Assembly (NCBI RefSeq): GCF_000485595.1
Contig: NW_014577885.1
Coordinates: 25,091 to 78,972 of the forward strand
From: Priapulus caudatus
Taxonomy: Eukaryota; Priapulida; Priapulimorpha; Priapulimorphida; Priapulidae
Length of the DNA stretch: 53,882 bases
Direction of reading: 5' to 3'
Under the pieces are notes generated by a model, which made no database searches, was not told the origin of the DNA, and saw nothing but the letters and a program-made list of their open reading frames with translations. Both the position numbers and the translations under genes were made by a program. This document shows, in pieces, positions 45,570 to 53,882 of this stretch; positions within the stretch are counted from its first letter, which is position 1, and each line of letters starts with the position of its first letter.

Positions 45570-48266
45570 TCACATGCGAACGTTGAGTGGCACGAGATTG
45601 ACGGGCCGCGAAGGCTGCGCACACATTTGCGGCAAACGCTCCTGTGACCAACCTCGCCCGCGCTTGTGCTCGTGCAATGCGTCATGACGCTGTGTCGCGT
45701 CGTGACCGAGACGCGCACTGCGTCGCAGGTGGGCGTCGAGACCGTGAGGTGCGTCACGACCGTGAGGTGCGTCACGGACGTAGGCTGTGTCACGACCGTG
45801 AGCTGCGTCACGAACGTAAGCTGCGTCACGACCGTGAGATACGTCACGAACGTAAGCTGCGTCACGACCATGAGATACGTCACGAACGTGAGCTGCGTCA
45901 CGACTAATGGCTGCGTCACGGCCGAATGCTGCGTCACGGCCTTGAGCTGCATCACGAACGTGAGCTGTGTCATGACCGTATGCTGCGTCACGACCGTATG
46001 CTGCGTCATGACCGTATGCTGCGTCACGACCGTAGGCTACTTCGCGACCGTGAGCTGCGTCGAGACGCTGAAATGCGTCGCGTTCATCCAACATGTATCG
46101 GCGTTCGAACAGCTCGTCCAGCTTCTGATTCAGATCGGGCGTCGACGCAAACATGACGCGGGTCGGTTGGCGTCGCATCTCGCCGAAGAAAGCAGGCTGC
46201 TCGTAGTTACGGGGCCGCCCCGCTGCCGGCTGCAGCTCGGCAATGTTGTCCTGCCGACGCTGCTGCTCCCTGCTGGCGTTCGCCGCACTCATGATGTGCC
46301 GCTGCTCGGCGTCGGTGGGGCGTCTGTGATTGTGTTGAAGCATGCGCTGATACTCCTCTTTGCCGATGTTAGCGTGCTGCATCGAGGGATCGTGCATGGG
46401 AGGCGTGCCCCCATCGCACCTGCGGGCGTACGAGTTCTTAGTACCCTCCGAGAACTCGACGGACTTTGCGTGGTGGTCATCGATGGGGCATTCAGGGGGA
46501 TCGGTGTAGAGATATGACATCATCGGGTGATCGGGCCCAGCGTGGAACGCTCTGGCAGATGACCTGGTCAACTGGTCATCGTGGCGTGGTCGGAGAATGC
46601 CTCGATGAGCGGACACCTCCTCGGCCGCGGATCTCATTCTGCGAGTCGACGATGGCTCCTGCATAGCTGTGTTCTCGTTCTCCCACAGGCTGCGCACTTC
46701 CTTCTGCCTAAGCGGGTAGTCGTGATCGACACCAAAGTAGGCGCTCGCGCTGCAATCAGGCTCACTGTTAGTACCAATAGCGACATCGCAGCCACCCCTG
46801 TGCGCATCGTAGCCAGGCCTGTCTACCTCGCCTGTTCCACGAACCATCCTCCGCGCCAAGTTTTTGTCACTGCCGCCGTGTGCGTGGCTTGTTCGACCGT
46901 CACTGTGGCGACTCTGTGCGCGGTCGCAGTCGTATTCCGGCAGTCTCATACCCTGTAGTAACCATCCGACGTTGTTAGTGCTGGCAGAATCCTCTACGCC
47001 ATCGTTTCTCCGGTTTCGCGAGTGAGATACGGCACCTCGTTTGTCGTTGGCGACCCTACCGGAGTCGTTGCCAGAGGGCGTGAGCACTTTACCGGGCCAG
47101 CGACGCAAGATGACGTCATGAGCACTGCCGGCGTTGCCATGGTTTTTGATTAGCTGGCGTTCGGTGGCGGGCTGCGGCTGTTGCTGCTGCTGCTGCTTCT
47201 GTTGCTTTTGCTGCCACTGTCGCTGCCCCTGCTGTTGCTGTTGCGTGAAGGAGACAGCTGCTCTGTTCATGTACGCCTTCTCGTCCTCGGACATGTTTCC
47301 GCTGTCGACGCCCGCACTGTCGGTGCTTGACTGGCGGGCGTGGGTTGTCCCGCACACCGTCGACAGTAACGGCCTGCCGCGTAGCTCTCCATCCGAACTG
47401 CTCCCGATGCCACTCGATCGGCCTTCGAACGCCGACGTGGGCCGCGGAGGCACCGCCTCCTCTTCCTCCTCCTCTATCGTCTCCTCCTCCTCGCCCTCGT
47501 CCTCCTCGCGCACGGCTGAGTTCCCGCCGACGATGCTCACCTGGAGAGACTTGCGGTTGCGAACGCGGTCGAGCTGGCCGTGGTTGCGGCACATCGTGTC
47601 GTAGTCGCGAGGGGGCAGCAGGATCGGCACCTTCTCCGCATCGAACCTCTGCTCGAGTTCCTTCGTCAGGTCACCGATCATTGTCTGCGACACGCAGCCG
47701 TGAGACACATCAGGGAGGACTGCGGCGTCCCCCGCCGCCAGGGGTGCGTGCGGCGCTGGCAGCACGCCCTGGCGGGTCAGCTTCTCTTCGAGAGCTTCGA
47801 AGCGACGTTGGTTCTCGGGTTTGTGCACGAGCTGGTTGAGATGCAGACCTAGCCGCGTCGCCGTCTCGACGGAGTCGCAGCGGTACGAGTGCACGTGCAC
47901 GGGACACTCCGTCTCCGGGTTGTAGATGAGCAAGATGGCGGAGACGATGTCGTCGTTGGGTGCCGCCTCGTGGCGGACGCATGTCACGCAGTGGTCGGGG
48001 ATGAAGTACTTGATCGTGTCCGTCTTCGCCTTGCTCGTCGCCTTCTTCGTGACGATCTGCACGATCTTGACGCCTTTGTCGCACACCTGCAACGTCACCT
48101 TCGACTTGTCGTCGGTGCTCTCGTTGATGAAGTGTCGCGCGATCGGGCGAATGTATTGCTCCCCGCGCAGACCCTTGCTCTCCTTGGTCCCGAGGAACCA
48201 CACATAGTACTGCGCCTTCTTGATCTCCTTTTTTCGCAGGAAGGCCATGCTGCCGTCGTGATTCAT
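45570..48266 (-). CDS. PTB (PID) domain protein with C-terminal hexapeptide repeats
   Basis: An uninterrupted 898-codon frame. Residues about 14-157 look like a phosphotyrosine-binding fold: KAQYYVWFLGTKESKGLRG at the start, KVTLQVCDKGVKIV as a strand pair, IKYFIPDHCVTCV, VHVHSYRCDSVETA, and a final helix RRFEALEEKL. PTB domains bind NPxY-type peptides or lipids in signalling and endocytic adaptors. Further features are an acidic run at about 254-270, a serine-rich segment at 280-325, a glutamine-rich run at 342-365, and hexapeptide repeats at about 738-863. The rest is charged and probably disordered. No signal peptide or membrane segment is seen. The frame stays open upstream of the chosen ATG without another clear ATG, so an upstream exon is possible. 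I cannot assign a name; it may belong to the PTB group typified by insect CG12581-like proteins, but that is a guess. Confidence 0.85.
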   Translation of the reverse strand: MNHDGSMAFLRKKEIKKAQYYVWFLGTKESKGLRGEQYIRPIARHFINESTDDKSKVTLQVCDKGVKIVQIVTKKATSKAKTDTIKYFIPDHCVTCVRHEAAPNDDIVSAILLIYNPETECPVHVHSYRCDSVETATRLGLHLNQLVHKPENQRRFEALEEKLTRQGVLPAPHAPLAAGDAAVLPDVSHGCVSQTMIGDLTKELEQRFDAEKVPILLPPRDYDTMCRNHGQLDRVRNRKSLQVSIVGGNSAVREEDEGEEEETIEEEEEEAVPPRPTSAFEGRSSGIGSSSDGELRGRPLLSTVCGTTHARQSSTDSAGVDSGNMSEDEKAYMNRAAVSFTQQQQQGQRQWQQKQQKQQQQQQPQPATERQLIKNHGNAGSAHDVILRRWPGKVLTPSGNDSGRVANDKRGAVSHSRNRRNDGVEDSASTNNVGWLLQGMRLPEYDCDRAQSRHSDGRTSHAHGGSDKNLARRMVRGTGEVDRPGYDAHRGGCDVAIGTNSEPDCSASAYFGVDHDYPLRQKEVRSLWENENTAMQEPSSTRRMRSAAEEVSAHRGILRPRHDDQLTRSSARAFHAGPDHPMMSYLYTDPPECPIDDHHAKSVEFSEGTKNSYARRCDGGTPPMHDPSMQHANIGKEEYQRMLQHNHRRPTDAEQRHIMSAANASREQQRRQDNIAELQPAAGRPRNYEQPAFFGEMRRQPTRVMFASTPDLNQKLDELFERRYMLDERDAFQRLDAAHGREVAYGRDAAYGHDAAYGRDAAYGHDTAHVRDAAQGRDAAFGRDAAISRDAAHVRDVSHGRDAAYVRDVSHGRDAAYVRDAAHGRDTAYVRDAPHGRDAPHGLDAHLRRSARLGHDATQRHDALHEHKRGRGWSQERLPQMCAQPSRPVNLVPLNVRM
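45678..46055 (-). repeat. 18-bp coding tandem repeat (hexapeptide GRDAAY)
   Basis: About 21 units of 18 bp lie inside the PTB gene, DNA core GCGTCACGACCGTGAGCT on the plus strand. The peptide unit is [GV][RH]DAA[YH] with drift to VRDVSH, GRDAPH and similar. Units are most alike in the middle and decay at both ends. The alternating basic and acidic residues suggest a repetitive, probably extended or helical, charged segment. Function is unknown. Confidence 0.9.
47802..48227 (-). other. PTB/PID domain
   Basis: Codons about 14-155 of the reading frame at 45570-48266. The order of hydrophobic strands and the closing amphipathic helix with a phenylalanine (RRFEALEEKL) are characteristic of the PTB fold. 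Assigned by pattern only. Confidence 0.75.
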
Positions 48267-49914
48267 GCGCGCATCGTGACTGCTGTATATCCAGTGAACA
48301 CCAGCAGCGCAGTTCTGCTGTCTCTCGCTGTCTCACAACCAACCGCGAACACCAACTTCGGTCGCAAATCTAAACGCTCAGAGTATTGCGTGGGCTGCTA
48401 GGACAGGGGTCCCGATGCATATATGCGTCGTTTGCAAGAGGGGTCGGTGACGTCGGATGGATCTAAGTACACCTGTCAGCCACCGCCTGACAATGTCTGT
48501 GAAGCGGACGAAGAGCTAGTCGCATGCGCTTCGCTGCGTTACTATTACTCATATGGGCCGTGTCACTGCACCCGAGAGTGTTGAACTGGAACGGCCAGTG
48601 GCAGGCGCGGCTTTCACGCCGCTTTATATGTAGAGCGAGCGACGGGGCGGTGCAGCCGTTTCCTTTCACCACCAACGACTAATGCCTGTACAGTGTGATC
48701 CGTCATGGCTGGCTGGACGAGCTAGTGCAACGGCGAGAGTGTTGAGCGGCAATCCTTCATCATTGGCGTGGTGATGGCACTGCAGTGAAGAAGTCTTTAC
48801 TGTTTTACGAGCTTAAAAATGAGCACCGCCATAGTTGTCAGCCGAAGGAGAGGAACAACTCGTAATGAAACAGTCGAACGTAAAAATCGGACTAACGATG
48901 TAACATAGTACCAAAATACTAGAATTTACTAGTAGGGCCTACTTAGACTGGATTTTTGTGTGTCTAGAAAATTGTGAGAAGTATATGTGATAAGGGGTAT
49001 CAGAGGAATGTGTATATAGGCCTAGTCCCTCATTATTTGCTAGCAAGGCCGGGATATTGGTTATATAGGTACATCTCTTACAGGTTAATTTGTCAGGTAA
49101 TACTTAGAAAGCGTAGGCAAGGCTGCAAGAGAATCGTTAACAGCTAAGTTAGCCAGAAAATACTTAAGCGTATATAGACAAGGCTGCTCGTATTGAAAAT
49201 TGCCAGCAGGTACATTTAGTAGGATAATTAAACATCGCAAACAATCAAACAACAATTAAATCACGAACATTAGCGCACGCGTTGTTAATTAAATGGAAAT
49301 CACTATCAAAACTTAACAAAATTAATGCGGTTACTGGAAACGGTCAAACATAGAATCTACCAACATTTATTGATACATATACATTTTATACGCGGCTGTT
49401 TCAAGTACAAAGGCTCTTGAGAACAGAACGACGAGTAAATATTCACAGCGTATAGACTCGTGATCGAAATATTTATTGATGGAACAGAAAAGTTGAGGGC
49501 GAGAGAAGGAGGCGACAGAAGAGATAGGTAGGATGTGTGGAATAAAGAGGCCGTGCATGGAGAAGCATCAATGCGCAGTACGGAGGTGCGGAAACTCCAA
49601 GAAGAATCGGAAGCGGGGAAGAAATAGAGTGAATTACTGCACGGAAATAATAAGGATAAAACTAAAGGGTTACAGGACAATGATGAAAACGATGGGAATA
49701 ATGATGAAAAAATGCACGGTAGAAATGTTAATTAAGAGAGATGATGACGGTGTAATAGCTAGCTAATTACATGAGGGAGGAGGCTGTGTAAAGATTCCAC
49801 TCATTAACGACATGTCTAGCTTTTGCGTTACTCCTTAGTTAGTGCTCGGAAGAAACAGCATCAGGATGTTCAAGCAATTAAAAATAAATTAAATATCTTC
49901 CTTTCCATACTCAA

Positions 49915-50160
49915 CTCCCTCCTCCTGCTACTCCACCTCCTCCTGCTACGCCACCTCCTCCTGCTACTCCACCTCCTCCTGCTACTCCACCTACTACTTT
50001 CCTCCTTTTCTTCTTTTCTGTTCTCATTCTCCTTCATCGTTTTTTCTTCTGGCTATTCCTACCGCTCATTCACCTTTTTCTGTGTCTGCTCAATCTCCTC
50101 CTCCCCTCCTTTTCCTCTTCTTCCTCCTCCTCTTCTTCCTCCTCTCCCTACTTTTAATTT
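49915..50160. repeat. Pyrimidine-rich (CTC/CTT)n tract with 18-bp units
   Basis: Four or five CTCCTCCTGCTACTCCAC-like units are followed by irregular CTTCTT sequence. The leucine-rich open frame here is a repeat artefact. Confidence 0.85.
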
Positions 50161-51790
50161 TCTCCTACTCCTACGCCCTTTTCATTACGCCTTTTCCAAC
50201 ACAATCGAATGCATTTCGCATGATTCTTACGCCGTTTTATATTTCATACAAATCCGTTCGAGCGCACATCCGTTTATCTATAATTATTAATGTTCGTCTG
50301 ATATACAAACTATTATGGGTTGCTTTCATCACACCAAGTTCAAGTTAAGTGAAATCCTTCTCGCGCTTATGTGGCGCATACATAAGGCGGTGCCTATAAC
50401 GACCACACTAAACGACCTCATTATTTATATCCGCAATTTGCAATGAGATGCCACCAGTGGTGCACGATCATATGTAATTATTGTGGCGCAGCGCACCTAC
50501 GGCGATGTATAAGCTGACAATGCGATGCCGAGCGGCGGTATATTCACCCCTCTACATAGATCCGGAGTGTTCTATTCACTGTAAGCCACTGCTACGCGAT
50601 ATGTTGACCATTTGTGAGCATCTATTCACGCTGTTTCGTCGGTGCTGCAGGAAATTTCGGAAATGAATAGTTGTCTAATGAATAATTGACATGTTAGGCC
50701 TTCGGTGTCTCGGCAGATAATAGTACAACCGTATATATTACTTGCCTTCGTCATTGTCGTGGACATTACTAGCGACTAATAACACGCCGATACAATTCGA
50801 CCGCCTGCAGTGTGTTCGGATATGTTGAAAATCCTTTATTTTTCTGATGTAAATTCTTAATGGCGAAGAAATTATATGCAAAACGAACGACAGATCGGTT
50901 ATGCGATATCATATATTATGCAGACGCGTTATATTTCGCATCGATATGTTTCCGGTACTCGCGACGTTTACTCGGTAAAATCTGCCCGATTATTTTTAAA
51001 TTCTGACCCTGTTTCGCCGCATACACAACATACACTTTATTCATGTTAAATAACTATAGATGCATGCTCTATGCTCCGCTTGAAACTTTTGCCGGCTCTA
51101 TGACGCGGATTTCTACAAAGTAGTCTGATCACATTTCAAACACAAAGATGACCAACCGGTCACCATGGCTACGCTACTTGACGGAATCTCACAGCTACAC
51201 GACAAGACCAATTTTACTTCTAATGCTTTCTAGACTTCCACGATGCATCTAACTTGCGTGCATAATGCAAAAGAGTGCAATCTAGTGACGAATTTTACCG
51301 AAAAAAAATGCCAAAAAAGCTTTTTCTAGAGACCAAATAGTGCGGAGGCTTACTGTTGTATGCTTCCTATAGTAGCACGCCTACGGTCAGTTACTATGAG
51401 CATCGCAGCAGATGCGCACCTGCGCAGTCGCCAAAAACGCAGCGGGATAGCGAATCAGGAAATTATAAAGGAATCGTAGAAACATTGGTCAGTTGCGCTC
51501 TGGCTCAACGATGCTCATTCACATCCACTCATTCGCACCACGATGACGATCTCTCCACATGTGTAGACAGTCTCCGGTACGAGTCATAATTCGCTATAAG
51601 GAATTCTTTATAATTCTATAAAAGTTTCAGCGGCACATTGCTCACCTTAAAATAATCCCCCTGACAAAGAAACTGCAGCCACGAGAATATTGACATGAAT
51701 AACACCGCGGCGCACAACCTGCGTTTGCAAGTTCGCAAAAAGAAAATTTGAAAGCTTTTGGGAAATCTATCGTAAACAACAAAGGAGTTA

Positions 51791-51822
51791 CGACTGCCGC
51801 GGTTAGGTGATCGCGGTAGTCG
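51791..51822. other. GC-rich hairpin upstream of the receptor start
   Basis: CGACTGCCGCG and CGCGGTAGTCG pair across ten bases with one G-T wobble, 72-103 bases upstream of the ATG at 51894. It could be in the 5' untranslated region. Confidence 0.55.
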
Positions 51823-51893
51823 TTCGCATACGTATATAATTTGTCGCGGGTTACTCGCATTAGTCTACTGACTGATCTCGCCCGCTTGCCAAG

Positions 51894-52364
51894 ATGCAGA
51901 TAGCGAGGCAGATCGGCTTGCTGATGCTGCTCGTCTGGTCGACGCACGAGACTGTGTACATTCCCGGAGTACCGGACACGCACATGACGAAGCCGGGCCA
52001 GCTGAACCTCGCCGCCATCATGCCGGTACACGTCTACGACGCGACGCAGGCGTGCGGCGCCGACGTCACGTTTCCGTGGATCGTGCCGACGGCCTACGCG
52101 ATCGAGTATCTCGTCGGCGTCATCAATGCCGACCGCCGTCTGCTCGCCGACGTCGAGCTCGGGTATACGATATTCGACAGCTGTTCGAAGGACATCGTCG
52201 GTATGGCGAAGGCGCTGCAGCTGGCACGCACGTCGCCGGAGTGCTCCGGAGCTCTGCCGACGGTCGGCTGTGATCACGCCCGCGTCGTCGGCGTCGTCGG
52301 CGCCTTCTTCAGCCACACGAGCGTGCTGGTGGCGCGCGTGCTAGGCCTGCTGCAGATTCCACAG
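51894..52364 (+). CDS. Class C (metabotropic glutamate-like) receptor, first coding exon (partial)
   Basis: 157 codons ending at a GT donor (CACAG then GTAATG), phase 0. The ATG has a good context (GCCAAGATGC). Residues 1-20 form a signal peptide with a hydrophobic IGLLMLLVW core. From about residue 33 the sequence follows the N-terminal lobe of the class C GPCR ligand-binding (periplasmic-binding-like) domain: LNLAAIMPVHVYD, a cysteine, AIEYLVGVINADRRLL, VELGYTIFDSCSKD, then VVGVVGAFFSHTSVLVA and LLGLLQIPQ-type ending, as in mGluR and calcium-sensing-type receptors. It would act at the cell surface as a ligand-gated G-protein-coupled receptor. Ligand-binding loops, cysteine-rich domain and seven helices lie beyond this exon, so subtype cannot be assigned. 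A membrane guanylyl cyclase receptor with the same fold is less likely because the SCSKD-type motif is mGluR-like. Confidence 0.82.
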
Positions 52365-52670
52365 GTAATGCCAGGCGTGTATAGTATAGAGAGATGTAGA
52401 GTATATATATATATATATATAATATTAAGAGCTAATAATACCTTATTAGCTCTTAATAGCTCTTATTGGCTCCTAATATGTATATTATTAGCTCTTGATA
52501 ATATAAGATTCAGATGCAGATTCCAGATGTAGGCCTAATATCAGCAGTATAAAACTTAGAGATATATATAGAGTGTATAGATATATAACATACAGATTCA
52601 GGTGCAGATTTATATGCAGATTCCAGAGGTAATATCAAGAGGGTATAATATAGAGAGATATAGGACCTTA
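52350..52670 (+). repeat. Reiterated exon-intron boundary of the receptor gene
   Basis: The segment TGCAGATTCCACAGGTAAT, followed by TATAGTATAGAGAGAT, recurs in diverged form from about 52514 (TGCAGATTCCAGATGTAGGC) and about 52615 (TGCAGATTCCAGAGGTAATA). The copies include donor-like GT sites. Confidence 0.65.
52420..52505. repeat. Stem-loop cluster (AGAGCTAATAA family)
   Basis: AAGAGCTAATAATACC pairs with TTATTAGCTCTTAATA, followed by another TTATTAGCTCTTGATAATAT. Same family as 42694-42783. Confidence 0.6.
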
Positions 52671-52702
52671 GGATTACCCTTTTAGATTATATATAGAGTG
52701 TC

Positions 52703-52733
<31 letters not shown>

Positions 52734-52909
52734 GATATAGAGTGTATCTACATTATACACCACAGGTAATATCACACACGGTAGATAGAAACATGGCGGA
52801 GAGCCCGCTAGAAGTGCAGCTGAATCTAATTATTTCAATAGGGTTTAATTTTTATGGAAAACGCAAGCCTATCACAGGGAAACATTATATTATTTTTATT
52901 AATTAGCTT

Positions 52910-53240
52910 ATATATAATACAACTCACGTCATAGGTATAATGTTATGTTATGTTATGTTATATTATATTATAATTATATTATATATATATATATCTATAT
53001 TATAGTATATTTATATATTAATTATATTATATTATATATATATTATAATTATAATATATTTATTATTATATTAATATTATATTAAATATTATATTATATT
53101 ATATATATTATATTATATGTATATTATATTATATGTATATTATATTATATTATAATTATAGATATATATTATATATATTATAATTATATTATATAAATAT
53201 TATATTATAGTTAATATATAAAAAATACAGAATAAATAAC
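52910..53240. repeat. AT-only low-complexity block
   Basis: TTATA/ATTAT repeats over about 300 bases downstream of the receptor exon. No coding content. Confidence 0.9.
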
Positions 53241-53249
53241 TGAACTATT

Positions 53250-53277
53250 TATTTGCTTATTTATTTATTTATTTATT
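53250..53277 (-). promoter_or_regulatory. Cluster of AATAAA signals on the minus strand
   Basis: TTTATTTATTTATT on the plus strand gives overlapping AATAAA hexamers on the minus strand, about 200 bases past the candidate stop at 53479. It may be a polyadenylation site or simply a TTTA repeat. Confidence 0.3.
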
Positions 53278-53478
53278 ACATGTCGCTGTAGTATTATAGC
53301 GTTGTGTGAATTTGATAACCGCCGACGCTCGCTCACGGGTCGATATGCTTTCAAGCACTGTAGATGGCGGCGTCTCTTTGAAAACAGAATCTGAACAGAA
53401 AACAGATTGTGAACAACACTCGTGACAACGTGCGTCTACGTGCAGTAGAGCTGACCTTGCATTTCTGGCGATTCCCCG

Positions 53479-53582
53479 CTAAAATATCACATCACCGACT
53501 TTGGAGTGTTCGTCGCTCCACACGTCAAGGCCCGCATCGCGCGACACGTCGGCGAAGTCCGCGTATAGGCCCATGAAGTACG
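53479..53582 (-). CDS. Possible 3'-terminal exon of an unrecognised gene
   Basis: On the minus strand a TATATTAG acceptor at 53583-53584 precedes about 34 codons reading YFMGLYADFADVSRDAGL and then DVWSDEHSKVGDVIF, ending at TAG (53479-53481). Composition is coding-like (GC-rich third positions) within AT-rich surroundings, and several AATAAA signals on the same strand follow at about 53250-53277. I recognise no family. It may be a real last exon of a gene extending beyond the window, or chance. Confidence 0.35.
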
Positions 53583-53882
53583 CTAATATAGGTATATACA
53601 CGCATATATAGGACTCGTATACTATTCATGGGCTTATTTGCGTTATGTAGGCTTATATAGTATCAAGAGCGTATAAAGAAGGAGAGCGTAACATGCAACG
53701 GTGAGTGGTGAAACCATGTTGCAGTATTAGTCAATTATTTTGACGATTCTTGGCGGTATTATTGATAAGCTGTCCTACCTTGTTAATAATAACATTTAAC
53801 ATTCCGCTTGTTTCTACGATCTTCTTACGCTGAGAATAGATGAGTGGTGAAAAATCTGGTATTGTCGCCGAAAACCGACTCC
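53583..53882. other. Window end without supported gene
   Basis: No open frame with recognisable features. If the exon at 53479-53582 is real, this is its upstream intron. Confidence 0.4.

Larger units (their letters stand above)
48267..51893. other. Intergenic region between PTB gene and receptor gene
   Basis: No coding segment recognised. A TGACGTCG motif at about 48447-48454 upstream of the PTB gene resembles a cAMP-response element. A pyrimidine-rich CTCCTCCTGCTACTCCAC repeat lies at about 49915-49995, with further CT-rich sequence to 50160. Short open frames (for example 49533-49766 and 50481-50666 plus) show no recognisable domain. Confidence 0.5.

Noticed and set aside
45139-45687. Cysteine/valine-rich frames up to 182 codons
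   Set aside because: They are the GT microsatellite read through into antisense PTB coding sequence.
45666-46517. 283-codon plus-strand frame
   Set aside because: Antisense to the PTB gene. Its apparent periodicity is the 18-bp repeat.
50481-50666. 61-codon plus-strand frame
   Set aside because: No recognisable domain, no splice context and ordinary intergenic composition.

Overview
The window looks like nuclear DNA from an intron-rich animal, most likely a marine invertebrate. Genes are split by many GT-AG introns, the introns carry foldback and inverted-repeat elements, and the recognisable proteins are animal ones. Two intronic spots carry TTAGGG-type repeats, which is unlike the TTAGG usual in insects. 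A more exact placement is not supported. Two 10-base N gaps and several tandem arrays with scattered indels point to a draft assembly.

Layout. (1) 634-31022, minus strand: a complete gene for phosphatidylinositol 4-kinase III alpha (PI4KA) in 41 coding exons, about 2,140 codons, readable from the N-terminal segment to the kinase domain and stop. Its introns hold many minisatellites, microsatellites and small inverted-repeat elements. One spot, around exon 10, does not read through cleanly. (2) 31023-45569: about 14.5 kb with no gene I can support. It holds CA/GT and CT microsatellites, two noisy minisatellite families (a 51-bp family present at two loci and a roughly 20-bp ACTAGT family), foldback elements, a possible solo LTR, and one N gap. 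(3) 45570-48266, minus strand: an uninterrupted 898-codon reading frame for a PTB (PID) domain protein with acidic, glutamine-rich and hexapeptide-repeat segments. (4) 48267-51893: intergenic, with no gene seen. (5) 51894-52364, plus strand: the first coding exon of a class C (metabotropic glutamate-like) receptor, with a signal peptide and the start of the ligand-binding domain. The rest of the gene lies beyond the window. (6) 53479-53582, minus strand: a possible 3'-terminal exon of an unrecognised gene.

The genes do not form an obvious functional system. PI4KA makes plasma-membrane PI4P, and the PTB protein and the class C receptor are plausible signalling proteins, but nothing in the sequence links the three. 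The unusual features are structural: inverted-repeat elements (one with a telomere-like core), a hairpin family found twice just downstream of splice donors, a reiterated exon-intron boundary in the receptor gene, and the hexapeptide array in the PTB gene.
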